DNA of 64,000 bases, taken from positions 310,001-374,000 of the forward strand of contig ML978125.1 in assembly GCA_010015805.1 (NCBI GenBank). Reading direction: 5' to 3'. The first letter of the stretch is position 1. Each line of letters begins with the position of its first letter. Shown one piece after another: positions 21,367 to 33,119 of the stretch. The notes beneath the pieces were generated by a model. That model saw only the letters and a program-made list of their open reading frames with translations. It was not told the origin of the DNA and did not search any database. The stretch is from Rhizodiscina lignyota (taxonomy: Eukaryota > Ascomycota > Dothideomycetes > Aulographales > Rhizodiscinaceae). Both the position numbers and the translations under genes were made by a program.

Positions 21367-23038
21367 TTGGCACAGTAGCATATAAAGCCAAATACATATA
21401 TATGACCGGATTTACTACTTATGAAGTTTGAAGCTGTCCGACGTTATAATCAAGGTTGGCTACAGTAGTCCTCTCCAGCCACCCAATAACCGCTCAAATG
21501 GCTTTGAATCCTGTCAAGTTGATGCTCAATTTGACCTTCAACTGTTACAGTACCCGAATCCGCCTCGATTGCGTCGTCGAGTTCGTGATACCTACATACT
21601 TGCGCAAGATCGAGTTCACTTCAATCTCTCATTGAACTAGCCACCAGCTATGCAGTAACGTGAGTCCACAATAAGGTACTTCACAGTGGCTGTCCGTCCT
21701 GCCTCTATTTAGGGAGGACGCTGTAACGGTACTATGCTAGCATGCTTCCCTATTTAGGACGTGGCTCTTGACAGTTGAAAGGGCTTTCAAGCACCCAAAA
21801 CAGTCGTAACGACCTTAATACTGGTAGAAAAATAATCGAATTTGATTTGGTTACATAAAACCTACTTCTTGAGACTATAAGATGATAGCCTGCGTCTGTT
21901 TGTTGTTGAAGGATTGAGATCTTTTGGCTTAGAGCAAGGAAAATTCTCGGTGGGGTACCTACCCTACCTAGGTTTAGGTGGTTTGCGGTACCTGAAAACT
22001 CGGCTAGGGTGCCGACAATCAGAGGCAAGTACCCTAACTCAACACAGCGTCCTCCGTACGAGGTTAATGTTACCGATTGAAGCAATCAATCAATCCCGTG
22101 AGCAAGTGAATCTACACACAAGCAATCGGCACTTTCGACTCGACTTGCCAAGGTTGATAAAAATCGGATTTTTTTCTCTTCAAAACCCAGTTGGTGGGGT
22201 TGAAGGTCGGTAGACTAACTCACTAACTACTCAGGTACCGAAGAAGACCTTATATCATACGATCCGGGACCCGCCCTGCTAATGTCGTATAGGAGGTACT
22301 AGTTCAAGTCCCAATAACCCGGATTGCTCACCCGATTGAGCTTTTCAATCCATCTCGGGATGGATGGAGTCCACACGGTGGGGCCTAACCTGATGTGCGG
22401 GAAGTGCGCGATTGTTTGATGTAGTCCGCCGTAGTCAGGCGGTGAACCACAGCGAACCTAGCGGCTCTACCCCCGTGCCTCGATTTTCGTCCTCAGAAAT
22501 CGAGTGTGCTTGAGAATACACGAAATAGTCACAAACGCTCTTCCAACCCTTAATTTTCCAGTGCATCACATATGGTGCGTCTAATTCCTCCATCATAACT
22601 GGCGTAAGTCCACCTCGGTCGCTCATTGAATGGCCCGTTACCTACCCATCTGATAGACCTGGTCCTACCACAAACGCTCCTCACACGGTGCTTTGCGCTA
22701 TGTGCTTACACAGAGCCAAGTCCACTCAATCTCTCCTCTGGCTTATAGATCTTTGGGAATTGTATATGAGAGGTCCTCCGTACGACGATTGTAATAATAA
22801 AGTGGGGAGTTAGTTCGTTAGCTATATCCTACTCTTGAGTGATTTGTCCTGTTTTCCGAGGCGATGTTGAGGAAGACGAATACAGAGCAGCAAACCAAAA
22901 GACTAAACGAACCAGCAAATAAACATAGTAGTTTGAGCTTGAGATACAACGGTTACTTGGCATCCATTTGACCGGCTTATCGTGAATGCGCGTCAGAGGC
23001 ACAAAAATCTAAGGTAGGCACGCGACTTCATAGACAGG
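21367..23038. other. Gene-poor interval with scattered short repeats
   Basis: No gene is supported across about 1.7 kb, and base composition is A/T-richer than the flanks. A 13-base word (gtcctccgtacga) occurs near 22049 and again near 22771. A GGTACC/CCTAGG-rich patch lies at about 21955-21990. A minus-strand frame at 22435-22626 has no recognisable product. It may be the remains of an inserted element, but I see no terminal repeats, transposase or reverse transcriptase motif. Confidence 0.4.
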
Positions 23039-23518
23039 TCATTCCTTCCTGCGCTGAAGCTCCATGTCCATAAATATGCTGCGAGGGTTAGGCACGTAGC
23101 CTTCCAGAATGTCACATTCCTCAAACCCAATGCTCGTGTAGAGCCTCCTCGCACCTTCGTATACTGAGCTCCTTCCAGTCTCTAAGCTAACTCGCGAATA
23201 GCCTCTTCGTTGAGCCTCGCGGACGAGGTGGAGAGCGATGTTTGTCGCAACGCCCTTGCGAAGATGCTCGGGTGCCGTCCTCATCGACTTGATCTCGCCG
23301 CGAGTGGGATCGATCTCTTTCAGGGCGCCACAACCAAGCAGAACGCCGTCCACGCCGTCCTGCCATGCCGTGAAGACGGTCACGGACGGCAGGCGGAGAG
23401 TTTTCAGGTCAAGCACACGGCAGAGCTCGACGGGGACATTGTTTTGTAAGGCCACAAAGTGGTCAGTCAGCAGGCTCTGCACCTGCGGGCGCGCCAGGTC
23501 GTCGACTTCTATTCGCAT
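23039..23518 (-). CDS. GNAT-family N-acetyltransferase, bacterial-like
   Basis: A single-exon 159-residue protein covering one GNAT domain. The acetyl-CoA-binding motif A is visible as EHLRKGVATNIALHLV (Q/RxxGxG/A type) at about residues 84-99. It is preceded by LLGCGALKEIDPTRGEIKSMR (beta4) and followed by GYSRVSLETGRS and an ARRLYTSIGFEEC segment (motif B). The MRIEVDDLARPQV opening, the GEIKSMRT block and the total length closely recall the bacterial YsnE/PhnO-like acetyltransferases. The substrate is unknown. The absence of introns and the isolated position between two gene-poor stretches are compatible with acquisition from bacteria, but fungal relatives exist and transfer is inference. 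Confidence 0.85.
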   Translation of the reverse strand: MRIEVDDLARPQVQSLLTDHFVALQNNVPVELCRVLDLKTLRLPSVTVFTAWQDGVDGVLLGCGALKEIDPTRGEIKSMRTAPEHLRKGVATNIALHLVREAQRRGYSRVSLETGRSSVYEGARRLYTSIGFEECDILEGYVPNPRSIFMDMELQRRKE

Positions 23519-25139
23519 CTCTTTATGGCCAGGCTAAAGCGGTTGCGCGCGGAACGCGAGTATATCTGCGAACGGCAGACGCTCGCGAGGTGGCAGGCCT
23601 CGAGTGTAATTGTCACGGAGCAGGAGAGCAGCAGTTGGCCGGACGGGACCTGAAGCTTTCGCTCGTATGCATGGATGGCATCTGTTATGCAACACTCCGG
23701 AAATACAGCTGGTCCCTGGCCGCCACGCTCCCACGCCGTTCTTACACAGAACAATGTTGGCCCACGCCGCAAGCGCGTACCTCAGCGGGATTGCTTGGCT
23801 CACGCCAGTCGGGAGCAGCCGTATGCGGAGCTGCAGCGCGAGCACGTTCTCGAATGCGCCGCTCCCATTGGCTGCGCATTCCAGCTCAAATCCAACGTCA
23901 AGCGTCGAGCTCGATGCACTACTCTCCCACCGCAATGCTGAATTTTCGGGTCTGTGACGACACGGACCGCTCACACGGCGCCAGCAGTGCGGAGGCGGCT
24001 TCACTGAAGACTTACCAAGCTTTTTAGTGGCAGAGCGCAGTGTCTTGCTTCAACGAAACTCTGTCGAGTGCATCGCCCGGCCGTGCGAGCTGGCCGGCCT
24101 GCGAGCTGTTGGGCGGCACCTAAGCGGCGTGGGAGCGCTTTTCGGAGCTGCCGCACAGGGCCATAAGCATTATTGCACGATATTATGCGCCGCCAAATGT
24201 GTGGTGAGGTAAATGACTAACGCGCCTTACGACGTAGGCCAAGCAGTTGCTCTCATAGGCAAGCTTCGCCGCGCCCGGGTGGATCTCATCGCCAATGAAC
24301 ATGCTGCACCCACCCTGGAACCCACGACGAATCCGCCTCGTTGGATCGCGTGTTGGGTTGAGACTCATCGAACGTCTGCTGGAACCTGCCTAGAAGGGGA
24401 CTGCTTGTCTGCGAGCGAGCATTCGCCTGTTATCCGGGTCGCTTTAGAGATTAGAGCACGTAACTACGCCAGGGTGCCGACCACTAGCGGCCGCTCCAAT
24501 GGCGAAACAGAAGACTTTTCATAAGAGGCGAGGAGGGGCTCGCATCCTGTCGCTCGTTATTCCTTCTTCAGCGCGCACAGCAGCCCACTCGACCGCACAC
24601 ACCACCAATCCAACCTCAAATTCCCCAGCGACGCCGCCGGAGAAAACACGCAGATAAGATCGTAACCGCAGCGCGTCCAGCCAGTGAGACTGCGCGCTGC
24701 TCTGTCGTGCCCGCCCGCTCGCCAGCGCCACTTGTACTTTCCCTTCTGCAGCCCCATCCCCTAGTGCAGAGGGTCCGTTGCGTTAGACCTTCATACGGCT
24801 CGTCCGGCATCCCGCGCCCTCTCTGATCGTCAGCCTGCGCTTTCCATCGAGGCGGAATCACTGTTCGCTGTTCCCTGTCGACAATCCGCGCGGCCACTCA
24901 CAATTCTGTCGCTCTGAACGTGCTCCCTCGTGCAAGCCGCGTGCGATCTCATAATCACCCACAATCGGCCTATCCGTGTAGCTTTATTAGCCTCGCATCG
25001 CGGCGCGTCAAGAAAGGCGACCACGGACCCGGTGCCCATCATCCCGTCCATATAAGTCAAAGGGTTGAGCCTCTTGGTCTTACTTCCCTAATCGTTTGCG
25101 AACTCCAATTCACCCTTCGCGTCGACAGCTCAGCCCAAC
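23519..25139. other. GC-rich intergenic stretch upstream of phosphate transporter
   Basis: About 1.6 kb, noticeably GC-rich, with many overlapping open frames on both strands as expected by chance at high GC. None shows motifs or splice logic. The right end is the transporter's upstream region, and a TATAAG lies at 25051-25056, about 90 bases before the start codon. Confidence 0.4.
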
Positions 25140-27314
25140 ATGTCGAGCCTCCGCGACTACGGCCCAGCTGCTCCCCATGGTCCTAACATGGACGGGGAGC
25201 ACGTTGCTACCGCCAACATCGACCAGATCAGCAACATCCACAACATGGATCCCCGTGAGGAGGCCGTCTTCAAGCAGATCCTCCTACCCGACGACAGCTA
25301 CGACGAGACTGGCACGTACTGGGCCGACATGAACATCTTCCGCCGCATAAAGTTCGTCAACAAGGTCGACAGCGCCGAGTCATGGAGCGAGCTGCAAGCC
25401 ATTGGCCGCATGATCAGGGCCGACCCTCTCAGTCCGGTTATGTACTACATCAAGAACATGGTCATTCCGGGTGCTGGTCTTTTGCTCGAAGGGTGAGATC
25501 ATTTCTTCCATTTTCGGCCGCCGAAACGGTGCAGCTTGGCTGACAGGGGTCTCAGTTATGTGCTCTTCTCCATTGGCAACGTCCGTCCTCTCCTCCAGGC
25601 TGCATTCAAGGAGTGCTGGAAAACATTCGCCATTTGCAACCAGACCTGGACGCAGGCAATTGACTACTTGGAAATTTGCGGTATCATTGTTGGTATGCTG
25701 AAATCGCGGTTCCTGGCGGTGGCGAACATACGCTAACAAACAACTCCACAGGTCAGATTCTTGTCGGTATCATTGGTGACTGGATCGGTCGCCGATGGGG
25801 TCTTATTCAAGATGCTATAATCATGTTTGTCGGTCTGATCATGCTTACTGCTGCCTGGGGTGTCACCCAGAACGGCTGGGTTATCTGCTACGTCTGGTCT
25901 CTGTTCTTCTACGGCATCGGTGTGGGTGGCGAGTATCCCATGACTGCCACCTCCGGTATGGAGAACGCCGTCGGCTCTGGCAAGGTCTCCACGCGTGACG
26001 ACCGTCTGCACCGTGGCCGCAAAGTCACCAGCGCCTTCCTGATGCAGGGCTGGGGTCAATTCCTCAACCAGGTTCTCCTGATCCTGCTCCTCCTCATCAA
26101 CACTGGCGGCCACTCCAGCCCGCCATACTCTGAGCTCGCTACTCAGTGGACATACCGTCTCTCCTTCGCTTTCCCAGCGGCTGGCACGCTCTGGCTCGTC
26201 TACTACCGTACCTACAAGATGCACTCCGCTTCCAAGCAGCTCCAGCTCGCCAAGAAGAAGCAGAGCGTTACTGGCTACGATACTATGGCTCTCAAGTACA
26301 CCTTCACTTATTTCGGCCCTCGTGTCATTGCTACCGCTGGTGCCTGGTTTGCGAATGATATTTTCTTCTACGGCAACAAGCTCTTCCAAGGCCAGTTTAT
26401 CAAGATTCTTACCCCTGGCAACAGCTCCGTCATGGTCGGTTGGCTCTGGAACTTGCTCAACGTCGGTATCTCGCTGGTCGGTTACTACCTTGCCTCTTTC
26501 CTGATTGATAACAAGCTCTGTAAGATTCCCCCTAACCTCCTGGCCTATATTTTACTAACATATCTCAGACGGCCGCAAGTGGATGCAGATTGTCGGTTTC
26601 ATGCTCGACTTCATTCTCTTCACCGTTCCTGGTTTCGATTACGAGCACTACTCCACCACCGGCATCCACTCCTTCCAGACCATGTACTTCCTCTCTTCCT
26701 TCTTCAACCAGTTCGGTCCCAACGCCGTCACCTTCATTGCGGCCGCCGAGGTGTTCCCCACTCCTATCCGTGCCACTGCCCACGGTTTCTCCGCTGCCTG
26801 CGGCAAGCTCGGTGCCCTTACTGCCGCCATTATGCTCAACTACCTCACCCAGCCGCAAATCTTCAAGGTCGTGCCATGGTTCGGTCTTGCCGGCTCTATC
26901 GTCACCTTCCTCTTCCTCCCGGATACCACCGGTCTTGATCTTAAGGAACAGGAACGCCGCTGGCACTTCATCCGCAACGGTCTTGAGCACGAGTACCACG
27001 GTGTTGCCATCCACCCCAAGCACTTGTCCGTCTGGGAGCGTATCCGTGGCGTCGGCAAGCACTACAACGCCGAGCTCGACTACCAGCAGCGCATCGAGGA
27101 GCTCCGCGGCGACTGGGAGCGCTGGATGGAGCGCAAGGCGATGGAGAAGGAGGCTGGTGACATTGACGAGGTTGACGACGACGACTTCTCTGATGAGGTC
27201 TCCACTTACTTCTCGCGTACGAGCAACAGGACGCCCGGCCAGACGCCCATGATGGCCGGCCAGGAGAAGAAGGAGGTCCCCGGGGAGGAGAACGGCAACG
27301 GCGTGCAGATCTAA
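25140..27314 (+). CDS. MFS phosphate:H+ symporter family transporter
   Basis: Four exons (25140-25492, 25556-25692, 25752-26519, 26569-27314) give 667 residues. The start is the first ATG of a Met-Ser-Ser-Leu-Arg opening; a second in-frame ATG lies about 17 codons later. Roughly twelve membrane segments are visible. The MFS loop motif appears as GDWIGRRWG after the second segment, and a PHS-family signature as GIGVGGEYPMTATSGMENA (compare GGDYPLS in Pho84). A central cytoplasmic loop (about residues 285-320) and long hydrophilic N- and C-termini are present, the latter ending in an acidic, Ser/Thr-rich tail. Relatives import inorganic phosphate, or glycerophosphodiesters in the Git1 branch, with protons at the plasma membrane; the sequence alone does not separate these substrates. 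Codon usage is strongly C-ending, suggesting high expression. Confidence 0.9.
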
Positions 27315-28410
27315 GCGGAGCTTGGTCTCGCGCGTTGGTTATTGTTTAAGTAGGTTTGGGCTAGTAATAATGGATGGTGACGCAGTTGACGATAGATGGT
27401 TTTGGTCTATGCAATAGATTGGGAAAAAGAATGACTTTTGTGTCCCTTTTTTTCTCTCTCTGGTGGAAAAGATCATGTGTTGACGGTTTTTACATTCGCT
27501 GAATTCCCCCCCTTTTTTTTTCCTGTATACCATACTTTCGCCATCTCTCACCAAAATACCCAAAGTGCCATCGTTGGATCAGTTCTCTCAACATACCACA
27601 TTATCACCATCACTGTACTCTAAAACGTGGCACCGGTGAACTCCAGGTAGAAACATGGTGTACCACTCTATACGATCTAATAATATCACCGAGTGCCCGT
27701 CTGCATTGTACCACGTACCACCGTACCGTTATAGCTTTCCAGGGCGTTGGAATGTGTTGGTGGATGGGCCCCCCGGTCCCGTTCGTGGGAGCGTGGCTGA
27801 TGTGATACGATGCTCGAGCGAGGAGCAGCGCGGCGAGGCCGCAGCACGGGCTGTGAGTGGACGAGCGCCCTGCGTTCGCGGGCACCTGCTCTCGTTCTCG
27901 GTGTCGCCGAGACATTTCGCACTGTCATCAAACCCGCGAATACTCGCGTGAAGCTTATCCTCGCCTTTCCTTTCTTTTTCCTAACCCGTGCTTTTCTGTC
28001 TCCAAAGTGTCGAATTGCTCCCTCGTAGCATGATGATTTGGAAAGTCCGGAAGCTGGAATGCGACGACTCGGATTTCTAACTGACTCGCTCTGAGTAACG
28101 TAGACGACAGATCAGATTTACCATATTCGCTAAAACTGCATACGCGAAGGGTCCTAATTCGGCTGATCGCCAAGTGCATCTGCCGCTTCTCAAAAAATCC
28201 GATCTTTGTAGAAGATCCTTTCGTCTCATCGTCGATGAAGTCGTCATCTCTGTCTTTTCGCTTTCCCCATCAGCATGCACGCTCCTCTTGGCCCACCGAT
28301 TATCGCGGCCTCGAAAGGCAAATCAAGGCTTACGATCCCGCAACCGCAATCTGCATGTCAATGACGGCGAATTTCTGTGAGGTGGCGTCGATGCGATTCC
28401 AGAGACACCT
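27315..28410. other. Convergent intergenic region
   Basis: Lies between the 3' ends of the transporter and the ankyrin/CorA-like gene. It includes T-rich runs at about 27440-27525. No gene or repeat of note was seen. Confidence 0.45.
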
Positions 28411-31400
28411 TCAGCGTTTCCGCAGCTCGCCTCGCTCAAGACCTGGATCTTCCTTGTTCCGCGGTCTGAAGCACTTCGTGAAGATATGCGATACTCTGTT
28501 TGTCCAGGAATGCAGACCCTCTTGATCGAGATTCTCTGGCTCTTTGCTATCCGTCACTCCTATGTGTGTGTCTCTGAAAGCGCTCTTCTCAGGTATTGGT
28601 ATGCCACCCTCTGAATTGCGTGCGTCTTCATTCCGTGTGCGTTGGGCCGCCCGGTGGAACAGGTTCTCTTTCACTGATTGCAAACATTTTGACTTGGGCA
28701 GTCCCTGGGTTTTCAGCCAGTAAAATGCAAGCCAGACGGCAATTGCTGTCACGACCAAAGACACGATTTCGCCAACAGCTGTGCTCGTCAGTTATGTTCT
28801 ATCCCAAAAGCCGAGTTGAACGTACTCATCCAACGACCAATGTACCCGGTTGTATACAAATAAGAGTTATCCACGTTGATCTGCTGCCTGTGGAACTTAT
28901 CAATTGGAAGCGCAAAGAGACTCGATATGAATGATAATGGTGTGAAGACAACGGTGATGATTGTGAAGCCTATGACGGCGGTGCTTAGCGTCGTGCTGTT
29001 ATGCGACTCTTTCAGACCGGCGTGCTTGGATTTCAGGTCGAGTTGGGTGAGTATCCACTTCTCCACCCGTTCCGCATCTCCATCTATTTTTTCAATGCGC
29101 CGTTTGAACTTCGGCAGCTGCTCCATAGGCCGTTCAATAATTCTTTGAAGCGTCGATTTGACATCTGGCTTCGTATCCTTCCATATCTCTTTAGACCGGT
29201 CTTTCCAAAACGCATTCCAGACTTCTTCTTGTTGGATAAGTACGTTCTTGATCATCGCGAGTTCATCTCGAATGTCGCTTATATAGTGAATGAATCTCTC
29301 CTCTTCTTCGATTTGAATAACATCCATGCCATGCTCCATGTAGCGCTGCACCTCATCGTATGTAGTCGCAACGGCTTTCTCGAATGTGTAGAAGATCGAC
29401 TCTTCCAGCCCAGCCATGCATGGGCGTTCGAGGAAGTTAATGCATTCAGAGATAATGTAGGCCGTAAGCTGCTCGCTAGTCAGGCGACTGATCACTCGCG
29501 ATTTTGTGTTTTCAAATTCATTTCGTATATGACGATACAGAAACTGGTGTCGTGTATCTGGAAATGCGGTTATGACGGCATTGTCAACCTTAAACAGCCA
29601 CAGCTGTGAAACCATGAGCAGTCGTATGATTTCGTCTTTGCTCTGGTCTTCGCTCTGGTCTCTGCCCTGGTCTCTGCTTTGGTCTTTGCTCTGGTCTTTC
29701 GCAACCCGGCTTATCACCTGGTCGCCGTTGCGTTTCGCCAGCTGTGAGTTGCTTAAGCCTAGATAATAGAATTCATCCAACGTACGAGGGAGATGCGCAT
29801 TCGTAAATGACGTCCTTCTTAGAGCCAGATCAGTCTTCCGCGTGGCGAGTAGATATTCTCTGTTCGTCGAATCGAAGTATGGAAGCTGATCAAAGTACGG
29901 TTAGTCATTCCACACCGCCGAAATATGCTTTCTGTCCTTACCACAATCGACGCAAGCTGCGCTGTCTTTGGAGATTTGAGTTCTTGATATGTGCGAGCCG
30001 CATCTGCCTTTCCAGTGGCCGCCTCTGTATTACTGGTCTTCACTGCCCCATTCGAGATGCCACGTCCCTCGTCTCTTTCCACGTCAGCTCCCAGTTCCCT
30101 CTCGTACTTTCCAGTCGCCTCGCCTTCGATCTCGCCGTTTGAATCCTCATTGTCGGCGCCATCTCTGTTATCAAGAAATTCAACAGTTTTTTCTTTGGCG
30201 GTTTCATCGCCATAAGAGTCATAAACTCCAAAATGGACCGTAAAACGGAAGCTCTCACTTTCTGCCGTTGTGACAGTTTCCGAGTAGGTGGTAAAATAGG
30301 AAGGTTCCCGGAATTTCAAACTGGACTCAGCAGCATTCTGTTCGAGAAAGGTCCGAGCAAGAAATTGAAGGATTTGCCTCGTCACATCCTTATCATGGCC
30401 TCGTAGTACGCTGACTTTGCTGATGAGTGCCTTGCGTCACTTAGTGCATATTGCCCATGACGAGGTGCGTCGACTTACAGTGAACAATGGATCCTGATAT
30501 GCAATTAGAAAACCTCACATGCAGTGCTTAGTCGACTTACATTATTCTCATCCAGATGGAACCAAAATGCAGTCCGTTTCTCTCGAATATACCGCCAGGC
30601 CTCGTTAGGGTTTTCGTCTTTGAAGCATTGTTGAAGGGGCGTCTCTAAGACTGCTTTCTGTTTCAACATCATAAGGCGAAGTTGGCGATTTGCCCTCTCA
30701 GGCCTTAAAACAGAGTCGTTTGCCGACAACTCGCAGGCAAATCGAAGCAATTTTTTAATTGAGAATCTTGGGTACGCAATGTCCCACGCTGTTTTTCCGT
30801 TTCGGTCTCGAGCGAAAAGGTTGGCCTTTCTTTCGAGTAATGCTTTAAAGAGTTTCTTCTGTCCTGTTTTGGCTGCTTCATGAATCAGGGTCAATCCTTC
30901 GGAAATTTCTAAATTGGCGTCCGTATGGCCCACGTCGATCAGATGTCCTACGATCTCAGCGCGGGTTTCGACATTGTCGTCAGCAGATGTATAAGGACTC
31001 GACGCAAGGCGAGATACATATGCATCCCAGTTGACGCCCTGACAAAATTCTTTCGGAAGTTCCTTGAGAAAATACACCAAAACAAGGTTGCGTCCTTCCC
31101 AAAGAGCCAAGTCGACAATAGTTTCGCCCTGAAAGGTTCGCTCTTTCCAATCTGCCCGTCTCTCGATTAGGAACTTTACAATGTTCAGCTTGCCAGATGC
31201 AGCGGCCAGGTGCAGAGCTGTGCGGCCTGCTTTATTCTTTTGGTTGATCTTTGCATCATTCTCGACAAGGTAAGTTGCTATCTCCAAGGATCCTCTGGAA
31301 GTGGCCAACTGCAAAGGTGTGAGATAGTCTAGGTCGGCCTCATTGTTGACATCGGCATTGCTGCTCACTAGGACTTTGGTAATCTCCAAGAAACCCATAG

Positions 31401-31859
31401 AGATAGCCAGCTGGAGCGGAGTTATCCCATAGTCGTTCCGCACATTGACGTTTGCACCTTCCTTGATCAAGTACTTGACGACATCAGTCCTCCCATACTG
31501 AGCCGCTTCGTGTAATGCCGTCGTCTCCTCTCCTCTAACTTGGTGATCCACATTGGTTCGTGAATCATTCAGGATAATTTTGACAGCCTCAATATGTCCG
31601 GCCCTCGCTCGTTGAACCAAGGCGTCGTCGATCTTGGCTCGTGGATCGATCAAGCAAGCTTGAAAGAAATTAAGATCAATAGCCCTTTCTGCGAGAAACT
31701 CATTTAAATCTGGGATATAGTCAGGACATAGCGAGACAGTTCCACAACAGCAGATGGCTTACCGTTCTCGGATATCTCTCCAGTCTCATTCGTCGAGATC
31801 TGTGTCAATTGGGGTGAGAGATCGCCTCCACTCCAGCCATTGGCGTTTGATGTTTCCAT
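28411..31859 (-). CDS. Ankyrin-repeat / CorA-like membrane protein
   Basis: Six exons: 31859-31763, 31709-30541, 30493-30479, 30430-29942, 29885-28826 and 28778-28411, giving 1065 residues. About eight ankyrin repeats fill residues 55-330 (TALHEAAQYGR, TPLQLAISMG, TALHLAAASGK, TLIHEAAKTGQ). A block with SVLRGHDKDVTRQILQFL follows, then an acidic linker. The CorA-like region starts near residue 590 with LPYFDSTN and PRTLDEFYYLGL. It has a long helical region and two C-terminal membrane segments, one at about 890-915 (TVVFTPLSFISSLFALPI) and one at about 945-962. The GMN signature of true CorA Mg2+ channels is not seen, so transport is unproven. A four-residue repeat (DQSK/DQSR/DQGR/DQSE) lies near 29632-29706. 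The 15-nt exon 3 and its AAG acceptor are the least certain parts. Confidence 0.85.
29632..29706 (-). repeat. In-frame 12-base minisatellite in the ankyrin/CorA-like gene
   Basis: About six imperfect 12-base units encode Lys/Arg-Asp-Gln-Ser type tetrads in the ankyrin/CorA-like protein. The unit length is a multiple of three, so copy-number change would keep the frame. It sits in a charged loop before the long helical part of the CorA-like region. Confidence 0.8.
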
Positions 31860-33119
31860 GTTAGACAGAAGCATTGACCAGATAATACGCGAAGTGTGGC
31901 AGACACATTGCAAGCTCAATGGGCAAGACAATGAAGGCGTAATGTGGGCAAACAAGTTTGCCAATTACAATGGTTCAGAGTGGTGATTCCGGTGAAGAAG
32001 CCAAGCACCGGTGCTCAGCCTGATCAGTCAGAAACCCATATCCGAACCATCGCAGCTTATTAACGCAAAACTAAAGAGACGTAATGGACGGTTTGGCAAC
32101 TTGGGCCAATACTCCGGACTATAGCAGATAAAATGGAGGAGCAAGAGCGAAGTATTAGAAATTCGATTCTCTTCGGCGAGTATGGAAGCATGCGGAGATA
32201 GTAAGAAATATAAGATTGGACGACTGGAAATATGAGGAGCTGAACAGATGCGAAGCCTTGCAGCGATTGCGGCCATGATTGGGTCTCTCGACCTCCCCAT
32301 GGCACTTCGGGTATGCATCGGTTACGACATGCATCGTACCCTGTCCAGAGGAGAGGTTGACGAGTGAAGGACCTCCGTTTGGGGGAGTCGTACATTCTTC
32401 AGTTGCGGAGAGGTCGTCAGGAGGTTCCAATCTGGGAGGTTGTGCAGAGTTGGACGTGGCCACGGAAAACGCCGAAGCTCAACCAGGACTGCCCTAGGAC
32501 GCAAAGGGCTTGGGGGCTTTACGCACCTAAGGAAAGGCACATCCACTCTGAGAGCTGGGTGAAGTTCAGGGCTTATGAGCACCCAGAAATTCCAGAATGC
32601 GGTCCGCGCCGCTAATGCTAGCTCGGCTCGCGAAGCCTTTCGATATCGACATTCCGCAAGTGCCAAGTTGAGGCTCAAAGATTGGAAATGCATTTGGGAC
32701 AGTCATGGCTTACTCTAGTAGTAGGATAGGTCATTAAGGCACCTTATCATTTCATGCACACATATTTTGCAAATAGAGACCTATACTAATACCGTGCTAT
32801 GTATTCCGCCAGAATTTCTCTGACACGGCCATATTTTATGTCGAGACTTCCGTTAGAGGTATCCTACATGCGTAGCTCGAGTACGGGTCAACGGTCCAAC
32901 CTCCCCTTTCAAACTTGGTGAAATTCGTGATCAAGTTGCTATATCAATTAGATGAGTATCTGAGTCACTATAAGGACACCACCAGAAGCTTAGCATTATA
33001 TTCCATTTCATTCCTCGTCTAAAACGTGTACAGCGTACAATTTGCTAATTCAGGAAGGGGCAGATTCCGTTGACAGATTCCGTTTAACGACTTTGCTAGG
33101 CTATCTTTACATATATCAT
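31860..33119. other. Intergenic, about 1.3 kb
   Basis: Contains the promoter of the ankyrin/CorA-like gene and the 3' flank of VPS53. Minus-strand frames between 32028 and 32693 have no recognisable motifs or credible splice structure. Bases 32700-33060 are A/T-rich. Confidence 0.4.

Noticed and set aside
22270-22340. tRNA-like stretch with a TTCAAGTCC B-box word
   Set aside because: The bases flanking the supposed T-loop do not form a 5-bp T-stem and no acceptor or anticodon stem can be drawn.
23534-24027. Overlapping 145-156 codon frames on both strands
   Set aside because: Stop-free runs are expected at this GC content; no motif, start context or splice support.
26590-27252. A 220-codon frame overlapping the phosphate transporter
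   Set aside because: A shadow frame produced by the strong C-ending codon bias of the transporter.
32028-32693. Three overlapping minus-strand frames of 96-123 codons
   Set aside because: No conserved motif, no joinable exons and no support for a start; left as intergenic.
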